DNA from: Streptomyces brevispora
GTDB taxonomy: Bacteria > Actinomycetota > Actinomycetes > Streptomycetales > Streptomycetaceae
DNA: 64,000 bases
Assembly (NCBI RefSeq): GCF_007829885.1
Contig: NZ_VIWW01000001.1
Location: forward strand, 1,302,001-1,366,000
Direction: 5' to 3'
Shown: piece by piece, positions 1 to 7,918 of the stretch
How positions within the stretch are numbered: the first letter of the stretch is position 1
Layout: each line of letters begins with the position of its first letter
The notes under the pieces: generated by a model
Told to the model about the DNA's origin: nothing
The model's database searches: none
Seen by the model: the letters and a program-made list of their open reading frames with translations, nothing else
Program-made: the position numbers and the translations under genes

Positions 1-1
1 A

Positions 2-559
2 CTGGTCGCCGCCGAGGGCGAGGGCAACCTGCTGTCCGACGAGTTCGGCTTCTTCGTCATCCTGCTCGCCGTGGCCGGAAACGAGACCACCCGCAACGCC
101 ATCAGCCACGGCATGCACGCCTTCCTCACCCACCCCGAGCAGTGGGAGCTCTACAAGCGCGAGCGGCCGGAGACGACCGCCGAGGAGATCGTCCGCTGGG
201 CCACGCCCGTGGTCTCCTTCCAGCGGACCGCCACCCAGGACCTCGAACTGGGCGGTCAGCAGATCAAGAAGGGCGACCGGGTCGGGATGTTCTACTCCTC
301 GGCCAACAACGACCCCGAGGTCTTCGAGAACCCGGAGAAGTTCGACATCACCCGCGATCCCAATCCGCACCTCGGCTTCGGCGGCGGCGGACCGCACTTC
401 TGCCTGGGCAAGTCCCTTGCCGTGATGGAGATCGACCTGATCTTCAACGCCATCGCGGACGTGCTGCCGGACCTGCGGCTGGTGGGCGATCCGCGGCGGC
501 TGCGGTCGGCCTGGCTCAACGGCATCAAGCAGCTCCAGGTGAGCACCACCAGCGGCTGA
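2..559 (+). CDS. Cytochrome P450, CYP125-like (3' part of gene)
   Basis: The gene enters from the left edge in frame at base 2, leaving the last 185 residues. The oxygen-binding I-helix AGNETT, the K-helix ExxR (EEIVRW) and the heme loop FGGGGPHFCLG with the ligand cysteine are all present. The local wording (AGNETTRNAISHG, then EEIVRWATPV, then LNGIKQLQV) is close to the CYP125/CYP124 group of mycobacterial sterol side-chain hydroxylases as I recall them, so a steroid or branched-lipid terminal hydroxylase is the best guess; the substrate is not shown by the sequence. Only the N-terminal half is missing, because of the window edge. No redox partner gene lies downstream within the window. Confidence 0.93.
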   Translation: MVAAEGEGNLLSDEFGFFVILLAVAGNETTRNAISHGMHAFLTHPEQWELYKRERPETTAEEIVRWATPVVSFQRTATQDLELGGQQIKKGDRVGMFYSSANNDPEVFENPEKFDITRDPNPHLGFGGGGPHFCLGKSLAVMEIDLIFNAIADVLPDLRLVGDPRRLRSAWLNGIKQLQVSTTSG

Positions 560-681
560 GCACCACCGGCGGCTGATGTCGGCCCGGAACACCTCGGCGG
601 GCCGGGCCTGTTCGCCGTACCGCGAACGCGCCTCACGCCCGTCCGCACCCCGCACGGGTGGCGGACGGGCGTAGCGGGATC

Positions 682-1653
682 ATGGCGGGTATGCACTCCC
701 TGCTCTCCGCTTTCGCGCCGATCTGGATGCTGACCGCCGCCGGTTACGCGGTCGGCCGCAGCGGCCTCCTCGGGGCGCAGGCCGAAGCGGTGCTCGGCCG
801 GTTCGTCTTCCATGTCGCCATGCCCGCCGCCCTGTTCACCATGGTGTCGGGGGCGCGGCCGGCCGGCTTCGCCCATCTGCCGATGGTGGCGTTCGCGGCG
901 GCCACGGCGCTGGTTTCCGGTCTGGGCTACGTGGTGGCCCAACGGTTCTTCGGCCGCGGGAGGGCCGACGGGGCGATCAGCAGCATGGCGTCCGGCTACG
1001 TCAACTCCGCCAACCTGGGTATCCCGGTGGCGGTGCAGGTGCTCGGCGACGCCTCGTTCGTCGCGCAGGTCATCCTGTTCCAGGTGCTGGTGGTCTCGCC
1101 GGTGATCCTGACCCTGCTGGACTCGGGTACGCGGGCGGGCGGCGGACCGGGAGGCGGGCGCCCCGGCGGCGGGCTTCGGCGGATGCTCACCATGCCGGTC
1201 CGCAATCCGGTCATCATGGCCTCGCTGCTCGGAGCCGCCGTCTCCGCCGCCGGGCTGCGGCTGCCGGCCGCCCTCACCCACTCCTGCGACCTGCTGGGCG
1301 CCGCGGCCGTACCGACGGCCCTGGTCACGCTGGGCCTGTCCCTGCACGGCGGCCCGGCCAACCGGACCCAACGCGTCGCAGGCCGCACGGAGGTCGGGGC
1401 CACGGTCGCACTCAAGACGCTTGTGCAGCCCCTGATCGCCTTCCTGGTAGCCGGTCCGCTGTTGGGCCTGCCGGACCAACAGGTGCTGTCCGTGGTGCTC
1501 TGCTCGGCGCTGCCGACGGCGCAGAACGCCTTCATCTACGCCCGCGAGTACGGCCTCGACACCGGGCTCGCCCGCAATTCCGTGGTGGCCTCCACAGTGG
1601 TGTCGATGCTCACGCTGTCCTTCGCCACCTGGGCCCTGGGGCCGAACCACTGA
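682..1653 (+). CDS. AEC family (auxin efflux carrier type) transporter
   Basis: A 323-residue hydrophobic protein with about ten membrane segments in two five-helix halves, separated by a Gly/Arg-rich cytoplasmic loop near residues 150-170 (GGGPGGGRPGGG). Conserved features of PF03547 are visible: the N-terminal FAPIWMLTAAGYAVGR, the polar NSANLGIPVA in helix 4 and TAQNAFIYAREY near the C-terminus. The family exports or takes up small carboxylates or auxin-like acids through the inner membrane; the substrate is unknown here. Starts at 658 (GTG), 682 or 691 (ATG) are possible; 682 is chosen because upstream codons look non-coding. It converges on the next gene across a strong terminator. Confidence 0.9.
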   Translation: MAGMHSLLSAFAPIWMLTAAGYAVGRSGLLGAQAEAVLGRFVFHVAMPAALFTMVSGARPAGFAHLPMVAFAAATALVSGLGYVVAQRFFGRGRADGAISSMASGYVNSANLGIPVAVQVLGDASFVAQVILFQVLVVSPVILTLLDSGTRAGGGPGGGRPGGGLRRMLTMPVRNPVIMASLLGAAVSAAGLRLPAALTHSCDLLGAAAVPTALVTLGLSLHGGPANRTQRVAGRTEVGATVALKTLVQPLIAFLVAGPLLGLPDQQVLSVVLCSALPTAQNAFIYAREYGLDTGLARNSVVASTVVSMLTLSFATWALGPNH

Positions 1654-1712
1654 ACCGTTCAAGTGGCGGCGGTGCCCGGTGGATGGATGCTGGGAACGCG
1701 ACGATCCACCTG

Positions 1713-1758
1713 CCGAAGGGGTGGCGGGGACGTTTTTCTGTCCCCGCCACCCCTTCGG
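1713..1758. terminator. Bidirectional terminator hairpin, 19-bp perfect stem
   Basis: Arms 1713-1731 and 1740-1758 are perfect reverse complements with an 8-base loop, GTTTTTCT. It lies between two convergent genes ending at 1653 and 1786, so it can serve both. Confidence 0.9.
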
Positions 1759-1785
1759 CCCAGGTACGCGGGCGGGCGCCGGTCG

Positions 1786-3843
1786 CTACGATTTGCCGGC
1801 CACCGCTTCACCGTCCGCCTTCGCCACGGGTACCGGCACCGGCTCCGCCGCCCCGTCCGGCACCTTCGCCGCACTCGCCGCACCCACCGCGGGCTCCTGG
1901 AGCGCGCGCGGTCCGCACAGCAGGTAGGTCAGCGCGAAGCCGAGCGCGACGACCGCCGCCCCGCCCACCGCGTCGAGCACCCAGTGGTTGCCCGTCGCGA
2001 CGATCGCGGCGACCGTGAACAGCGGGTGCAGCAACCCCAGCAGCTTCATCCAGGCCTTCGGGGCGAGCATCACGATCACCACACCGCACCACAGCGACCA
2101 GCCGAAGTGCAGCGAGGGCATCGCCGCGTACTGGTTGGTCATCGAGGTCAGCGAACCGTAGTCGGGCTTCGCGAAGTCCTGGACCCCGTGCACCGTGTCG
2201 ATGAAGCCGAGCCCCGGCATCAGCCGCGGCGGGGCCAGCGGGTAGAGCCAGAACCCGACCAGGGCCAGGAGCGTGGCGAAGCCGATGGAGCTGCGGACCC
2301 AGCGGTAGTCCGCGGGGCGGCGTGCGTACAGCACACCGAGGATCGTCAGCGGCACGATGAAGTGGAACGTCGAGTAGTAGTAGTCGAGGAAGTCCCGCAG
2401 CCAGCCCACCTGGACGACCGCGTGGTTGGCCCAGTGCTCCATGTCGATGTGCAGCCACTGTTCGACCGCGTGGATCTGCCGGCCATGCTCCTCGGCGGTG
2501 GCACGGCCGGCCGTCGCGGCCAGCCTGACGTGCGCGTACGCGGAGTAGACGACCCTGATCAGCAGGAGTTCCAGCAGCAGGCTGGGCCGGCTGAGGACCC
2601 GCCGCCAGAACGGCAGCAGCGGCACCCTGCTCCAGCGGGCCGGGACCGGGGCCGTGAAGTCGACGGGGACCGGCTGCTGCCAGTACGGCGAGGTGCGCGG
2701 CAGGAACGGGGCGACGCACGCGGCCCCGAGCGCGGCGATCAGCAGCACGTTGTCGCGTATAGGGAACACCGCCTCGATGTTCGGCAGCAGCATCTTGCCG
2801 GGCAGCGTGATCACGAGGACCACGACGGCCGGCCACACCATCCGGTCCGAGGCACGCCTGCCGACCCGCCCGACCACGGCGAGCAGCACCCACAGCAACT
2901 GGTACTGCCAGGCGGTCGGCGAAACGGCGACGGCGACGCAACCGGTCACAGCCACGGCGAGCAGCAGTTGACCGTCACGCGCATAGCGTGCGGCGCGGCG
3001 CAGACCGACGAAGCAGACGGCCACGGCCAGCACCAGGAAGAGCCCGATCTCCAGCGGGCCCTCCAGCCCGAACCGGAGCAGCGCCCCGTGCAGGGACTGG
3101 TTGGCGAGGCTGTCCGCCTGGTCGCCGAGGCCGGCCCCGGCGACGTGGTGCACCCAGTACGTCCACGAGTCGTGCGGCATCGCCGTCCAGGCCAGTGCCG
3201 TGCAGGCGGCGAACGCGACACCGCCGGTCACCGCCGCCCGGCGCCTCCCGGTCAGCCAGAGCAGCGCGGCGAACAGCAGCACGGTCGGCTGGAGCGCGGC
3301 CGCGATGCCGATCAGGACGCCCGAGGCGCGTTCGCCGCGGACCACGAAGCAGCCGACGAGCACCAGGAGGACCGGCAGGATGCTGGTCTGGCCCAGGTAG
3401 AGGGCGTTGCGGACCGGCAGCGAGAGCATCAGCAAGGTGATCGCGACGGGTGCGGCGAGCAGCGCCGTACGCCGGTTGACCGGGCTCGGCAGGGCACGTG
3501 CCGCGATGACGCCGAGCGCGGCGACGAGCAGCAGCGAACCGAAGGTCCAGGCGACCCCGAGGCTCTGTTCGGCGGTCCGGGCCAGCGGCTTCAGCACCAG
3601 CCCGGCGAAGGGGGTGCCGGTGAACCGGTCGGTGTCGTACAGCGAGCCGGTCACATGAAGCACACCGTTCTCACCGATCCAGGTCTCCAGATCGGTGAGC
3701 CGTTCGCCGGGCGGCTGCCGCAGCACCACCGCCATCTGCCGTACGGCCAACGCGGCCACGACCAGCCAGAGGACGGCCCGGGCCGCCCCGGTCCTCGCTC
3801 CCGCCGTCGCGTCTCCGCGCACACTGTGCTCAGCATTCGCCAC
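1786..3843 (-). CDS. Bifunctional GT87-type mannosyltransferase / PAP2-family protein
   Basis: About 685 residues with two joined membrane modules. The N-terminal half (to about residue 380) resembles GT87/DUF2029 polyprenol-dependent glycosyltransferases: many membrane segments with an early loop acidic motif (LTDLETW). The C-terminal half is a PAP2/AUR1-like domain with the histidine motifs AMPSLHFGW and GNHWVLDAVGG, as in inositol phosphorylceramide-type transferases. The reading frame opens at ATG 3903, but GTG 3843 has a GGGAGG site about 11 bases upstream and is preferred. A role in cell-envelope phosphoglycolipid synthesis is inferred from the two domains; both act in the cytoplasmic membrane. 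The fusion is known in actinomycetes and is annotated as such in public genomes. Confidence 0.9.
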   Translation of the reverse strand: MANAEHSVRGDATAGARTGAARAVLWLVVAALAVRQMAVVLRQPPGERLTDLETWIGENGVLHVTGSLYDTDRFTGTPFAGLVLKPLARTAEQSLGVAWTFGSLLLVAALGVIAARALPSPVNRRTALLAAPVAITLLMLSLPVRNALYLGQTSILPVLLVLVGCFVVRGERASGVLIGIAAALQPTVLLFAALLWLTGRRRAAVTGGVAFAACTALAWTAMPHDSWTYWVHHVAGAGLGDQADSLANQSLHGALLRFGLEGPLEIGLFLVLAVAVCFVGLRRAARYARDGQLLLAVAVTGCVAVAVSPTAWQYQLLWVLLAVVGRVGRRASDRMVWPAVVVLVITLPGKMLLPNIEAVFPIRDNVLLIAALGAACVAPFLPRTSPYWQQPVPVDFTAPVPARWSRVPLLPFWRRVLSRPSLLLELLLIRVVYSAYAHVRLAATAGRATAEEHGRQIHAVEQWLHIDMEHWANHAVVQVGWLRDFLDYYYSTFHFIVPLTILGVLYARRPADYRWVRSSIGFATLLALVGFWLYPLAPPRLMPGLGFIDTVHGVQDFAKPDYGSLTSMTNQYAAMPSLHFGWSLWCGVVIVMLAPKAWMKLLGLLHPLFTVAAIVATGNHWVLDAVGGAAVVALGFALTYLLCGPRALQEPAVGAASAAKVPDGAAEPVPVPVAKADGEAVAGKS

Positions 3844-4015
3844 GCTGCGCCGACCCTCCCACCGTCTTGTGCAACCCTCGATACGGGCATGCTGTGAAAC
3901 CATCGCATTGCACTATGAGGTAGACCCAATCAAATCCTTCTTCACCTGACTGTCATCTGCTTCTGTCCGAAAGGATGTCCGGCGGGGCAGGGCCGCCCGG
4001 GGCGGGTGGACGGGC

Positions 4016-5131
4016 TCAGCCCTCCGCCGGGATGTCCTCCTGCCAGCCCGTGAAGAGCGGGAGCTCGCCGCTGCCGTCCAGGACCACGATCCCGAAGGGG
4101 CGGTCGAAGGCGATGTGCCGGCAGCGCTGTGGGCCGGGCGCCGCGCTCCCCGGTGCGGCGAGGACGGTCACGGCGGCGGCCCGCACGCCTTCCTCGGCGA
4201 CCTTCACCACGGTCTCCTGCACCACCTGGGAGATCCGGAGCCGCTCGGGTGACATCCACGCGAAGTCGGCGGCGGCACTCGTCGCGACCCGCACCCCGAG
4301 CGCCGGCAGCTGATCGGTGGCCTGAACGTTCGTACGCAAGGTGAACCGCGGAACCGCGACGCTCAGCACGTCCGCGTCCAGCCGGGTGCGTACCGCCTGC
4401 GGCGCCCAGGCCGCGGGCAGCACGTCCGCCGCTCCCGCACCCGGTTCCCCCAGCACCAGCCGGACCCGGGCCGGGGCCGCTCCGCCCCGCTCGGTGCGGC
4501 AGCGCAGCTCGACGACATGGGTGCCGCGCACCGTCCAGCCGTCCCACGGCCCACGCGTGCCGTACATGGTGGGCACGGCACGGCTCTCTCCGGCCGCGTC
4601 CGTGAACGGCCGGTCCTCGGTGTTCCCGGGCTCGAACGGCTCCTCCCAGCGCGCCTTCAGTGCCAGCACGTTGACGAGCACCAGCAGCATCTCGTCACTG
4701 ATGTCCAGCGGCAGCCGCTCGATCAGACCACCGGTGGCCTCCCGTACCCAGGCGTAGACCCCGGCGGCGTCCATCGGCCCGAACCCGATGTCCGCCAGCG
4801 CCTCCCGGTACTCCCGGTGGACCGGCACCCGGGTCCACACCCGGGTCGCCACCCCCAGCGCGTCGGTGGCCGCCGGCTCGCGCACCCCGGCCGTCACCGC
4901 GTCGGCGACCTCCCGCTCCGCCACCCCCAGCACCGCCCGCAGCTCGTCGGCGGTCTCCCCGCGTGCCCCCGCCGCGACCACGGCCAGTGCCGGCCAGAGC
5001 CCGGCCGGCGAGCACACGAAGCTCCCGCCGCCCGGGCCGGCCGGCTCCCGTATCCACCTCTCGCCGAGCCGCTGGACCGCCCCGGCTCTCGTTGCCGAAC
5101 CCGTCTCCCGCGTCACCGATGCCGCCTGCAC
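4016..5131 (-). CDS. Serpin-family serine protease inhibitor
   Basis: About 371 residues. Serpin hallmarks are visible: SFVCSPAGLWPALAVVAAGA near the N-terminus, LVNVLALKARWEEPF in the middle, the hinge VAEEGVRAAAVTVL before the reactive loop and the C-terminal FDRPFGIVVLDGSGELPLFTG. The hinge has the small-residue pattern needed for loop insertion, so it may be inhibitory. The frame stays open to 5635, but GTG 5131 is preferred because a GGGGAAG site lies 8 bases upstream and the longer N-terminus overlaps the divergent acetyltransferase gene. No signal peptide is evident, suggesting a cytoplasmic target. P1 cannot be assigned with certainty. Confidence 0.9.
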   Translation of the reverse strand: MQAASVTRETGSATRAGAVQRLGERWIREPAGPGGGSFVCSPAGLWPALAVVAAGARGETADELRAVLGVAEREVADAVTAGVREPAATDALGVATRVWTRVPVHREYREALADIGFGPMDAAGVYAWVREATGGLIERLPLDISDEMLLVLVNVLALKARWEEPFEPGNTEDRPFTDAAGESRAVPTMYGTRGPWDGWTVRGTHVVELRCRTERGGAAPARVRLVLGEPGAGAADVLPAAWAPQAVRTRLDADVLSVAVPRFTLRTNVQATDQLPALGVRVATSAAADFAWMSPERLRISQVVQETVVKVAEEGVRAAAVTVLAAPGSAAPGPQRCRHIAFDRPFGIVVLDGSGELPLFTGWQEDIPAEG

Positions 5132-5176
5132 ACAAATGGCTTCCCCGCACGGTCGTGCGGAAGTCAGAATGAACCA

Positions 5177-5668
5177 ATGACGTGGACCATGACCTCCGAA
5201 CGCTTCGACTCCCCCGATGCCGCCCTGCTGCGCCGGGACTACTACGACGAGGTCGCGAGCCGCTACTGGGGGCGGCCCGCAACGGCCGGGGAGATCGACG
5301 AGGGGCTCACCGACGACGGTGCCGAGCTGCTCGTCCCGCCGACCGGTCAGTTCGTCGTCGGCCGCTTCGAGGGACGGGCGGCGGCCTGTGCCGGGCTGGT
5401 CCTGATGGACGCGGAGGTCGCGGAGCTGACCCGGGTGTTCGTCCGCCCGGAGATGCGCGGCACGGGCGGCGGCGGGCGGCTGCTCGCGGCGATCGAGAGC
5501 CGGGCGCGGGCCTTCGGCATACGCCGGATCCGGCTCGACACCCGTAACGACCTGGTCGAGGCGCGCGGGCTGTACGCGAAGCACGGCTACCGGGAGGTCC
5601 CGGCGTTCCACCGCCGCAACCAGTACGCGGAGCACTGGTTCGCCAAGGAGCTCCGCACCACCGCGTGA
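5177..5668 (+). CDS. GNAT family N-acetyltransferase
   Basis: 163 residues with the GNAT fold: a central VAELTRVFVRPEMRG strand and the acetyl-CoA pyrophosphate loop RGTGGGGRLL, followed by RLDTRN and the LYAKHGYREV helix-strand near the end. Such proteins transfer acetyl from acetyl-CoA to an amine; the acceptor is unknown. ATG 5177 or 5189 could start translation. It is transcribed divergently from the serpin gene with 45 bases between starts, so the two may share a control region. Confidence 0.9.
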   Translation: MTWTMTSERFDSPDAALLRRDYYDEVASRYWGRPATAGEIDEGLTDDGAELLVPPTGQFVVGRFEGRAAACAGLVLMDAEVAELTRVFVRPEMRGTGGGGRLLAAIESRARAFGIRRIRLDTRNDLVEARGLYAKHGYREVPAFHRRNQYAEHWFAKELRTTA

Positions 5669-5737
5669 TCGGTCCCCGGCGTCAGAGGGCGCGTTCGGGG
5701 GTGGACGTGTTCGGGGTGCGCGCTCAGGGGTGCATGC

Positions 5738-7783
5738 TCAGGGTGCGTGGTGGTCGCGCTTCGGCTCGGGGCTGTGCGGCCGTTCCTTGCTGGACCCGCC
5801 CGTCTCGGCCGTCAGCTCCGACACCAGGGCGACCAGATCGGTCGGACGGTCCGGGCCCCACCAGTCGCCCAGCAGCTCGGCCAGCGACTCCTCCCGGGCG
5901 TGCGAGAGCTTCACCACGGCCTCGGCGCCCGGTTCGGTGAGCGTCAGCTGCACCCCCACCCGATGGGCCAGCCCGCGTTCCTCCAGCTGCCGGGCGGCCT
6001 CGCTGATCACCCGCAGCGGCACCGGGGCGACCTCGGCGAGCTGGGCGGGCTCGACGGTGCCGTGCCGTTTTATGCGCAGCAGCATCCAGCTCGCGGCGGG
6101 CAGCAGGTCCAGCCCGGCCTTCTCGGTGATCTTCACGTAGACCTCGCGGCGCCCCTCCCGGGTGGCGAGGACCGAGAGGGCGCGGGCGCATTCGTCGTAC
6201 GAGGACCGCTCGACCGGGTTCGACGCCAGGGTCTCGCTGGTCTCGGGGGCGGTCACCGAACCGCGCAGCTTGTCCTCCTTGAGCAGCCAGGCGAAGGCGA
6301 AGGCGATCAGGACGACGGGGGCCGCGTACAGGAACACGTCGGTGATCGACGCGGAGTACGCGCTGAGCACGGACTGGCGGAGTGCGGGCGGCAGCTGATG
6401 GATGGCGCGCGGGTCGGAGGACAGTCCGTTCACACTGACCCCGGGCGGCAGCGTCTGGCCGGCGAGCGCCGAACCGAGCTTGTCGATGAGCCGGTTGGTG
6501 AAGATGGTGCCGAAGATCGCGACACCGAACGAGGCGCCGATGGAACGGAAGAAGGTCGCCCCCGAGGTGGCGACGCCGAGGTCCTGGTAGGTCACGGCGT
6601 TCTGCACGATCAGGACGAGGACCTGCATCACCAGACCGAGTCCCGCACCGAAGACGAAGAAGTAGACGCTCATCTCCAGGGTGCTGCTGTTCTCCGTGAG
6701 CCGGTGCAGAAGCAGCAGGCCGGCCGCGGTGACTCCGGTGCCGACGATCGGGAAGACCTTCCAGCGGCCCGTGCGGCTGACGATCTGACCGGCCCCGGTC
6801 GAGGTGATGAGCAGGCCGAGCACCATCGGGAGCATGTGGACGCCGGACATCGTCGGCGTGATGTCGTGCACGACCTGGAGGAAGGTCGGCAGATAGGTCA
6901 TCGCGCCGAACATCGCGAAGCCGATGACGAAACTGATCACCGCGACGAGGCTGAAGGTCCTGATCCGGAACAGCTTCAGCGGCAGTACGGGTTCGGCGGC
7001 GCGCCGCTCCACGTACACGAACGCGATCAGCAGCAGCACGCTGAGCACGGCGAGGCCGATGATCTGCGTCGAGCCCCAGGCCCAGGTGGTGCCGCCGAGC
7101 GAGGCGACCAGGACCAGACAGGTGGCGACCGCGGCGATGAGGAAGGTGCCGAGGTAGTCGATGGTGTGCTTCGTCCGGCGGACCGGGATGTGCAGCACCG
7201 CGGCGATCACGGCGAGGGCGACGACCCCGATGGGGAGGTTGATGTAGAAGACCCAGCGCCAGCTGAGCTGTTCGGTGAAGAAGCCGCCGAGGAGCGGTCC
7301 GAGCACGCTCGTCGCGCCGAACACCGCTCCGAACAGACCCTGGTACTTGCCGCGTTCGCGCGGCGGGACGATATCGCCGACGATCGCCATCGACAGCACG
7401 ATCAGACCGCCGCCGCCGAGCCCCTGGAGGGCGCGGAAGCCGATCAGCTGCGGCATGTTCTGGGCGATGCCGCAGAGCGCGGAGCCGATCAGGAAGATGA
7501 CGATGGCGATCTGGAAGAGCCGCTTGCGCCCGTACTGGTCGCCGAGCTTGCCCCAGAGCGGGGTCGCGGCGGTCGATGCCAGCAGATAGGCCGTGACCAC
7601 CCACGACAGATGCTCCAGACCGCCGAGGTCACTGACGATGGTCGGCAGAGCGGTGGAGACGATGGTCTGGTCGAGTGCGGCGAGCAGCATGCCGAGCAGC
7701 AGCGCGCCGATCGCCACCAGGACCGACCGGGTGGAGCGGTTGTCGCCGGGTGCCGGGGCCGGGGGGCTCAACTGCTGGGCCAT
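5738..7783 (-). CDS. MFS (DHA2/EmrB-type) drug efflux transporter with C-terminal MarR-like domain
   Basis: 681 residues. Residues about 20-530 form a 14-helix DHA2 exporter: ALDQTIVSTALPTI in helix 1, GKLGDQYGRKRLF for motif A, and motif C GATSVLGPLLGGFF. After the last helix, residues about 555-650 resemble a winged helix of the MarR type (LPAASWMLLRIKRHGT, LAEVAPVPLRVISEAARQLEERGL, LTLTEPGAEAVVKL). The start ATG 7783 has AGGAGA 9 bases upstream; a frame running further upstream to 9241 is not used. The pump should export lipophilic compounds by proton exchange; a DNA- or ligand-binding role for the tail is inference. Confidence 0.92.
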   Translation of the reverse strand: MAQQLSPPAPAPGDNRSTRSVLVAIGALLLGMLLAALDQTIVSTALPTIVSDLGGLEHLSWVVTAYLLASTAATPLWGKLGDQYGRKRLFQIAIVIFLIGSALCGIAQNMPQLIGFRALQGLGGGGLIVLSMAIVGDIVPPRERGKYQGLFGAVFGATSVLGPLLGGFFTEQLSWRWVFYINLPIGVVALAVIAAVLHIPVRRTKHTIDYLGTFLIAAVATCLVLVASLGGTTWAWGSTQIIGLAVLSVLLLIAFVYVERRAAEPVLPLKLFRIRTFSLVAVISFVIGFAMFGAMTYLPTFLQVVHDITPTMSGVHMLPMVLGLLITSTGAGQIVSRTGRWKVFPIVGTGVTAAGLLLLHRLTENSSTLEMSVYFFVFGAGLGLVMQVLVLIVQNAVTYQDLGVATSGATFFRSIGASFGVAIFGTIFTNRLIDKLGSALAGQTLPPGVSVNGLSSDPRAIHQLPPALRQSVLSAYSASITDVFLYAAPVVLIAFAFAWLLKEDKLRGSVTAPETSETLASNPVERSSYDECARALSVLATREGRREVYVKITEKAGLDLLPAASWMLLRIKRHGTVEPAQLAEVAPVPLRVISEAARQLEERGLAHRVGVQLTLTEPGAEAVVKLSHAREESLAELLGDWWGPDRPTDLVALVSELTAETGGSSKERPHSPEPKRDHHAP

Positions 7784-7918
7784 GAAACATCTCCTCGGAT
7801 CCGCTAGACACCCATCCTGTCCGTTCCGCACCGTTATGGCCTGCCGAAAGGGCACCTGATTGGGCTTCCTGGCGGCGGGCTGCATAATCGCAGGCAGCTC
7901 AAGGGGAGGGGACCCACA

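Noticed and set aside
2..1653. P450 plus transporter as part of a biosynthetic gene cluster
   Set aside because: No synthase, ligase or tailoring neighbour in the window; the P450 looks like a lipid-degradation type.
1663..3897. Very long plus-strand open frame (744 codons) opposite the GT87/PAP2 gene
   Set aside because: Arg/Gln/His/Asp-rich composition typical of an antisense frame in GC-rich DNA; the minus strand has a clear membrane protein.
5747..7807. 686-codon plus-strand frame opposite the MFS gene
   Set aside because: Same antisense pattern, no RBS, no family.
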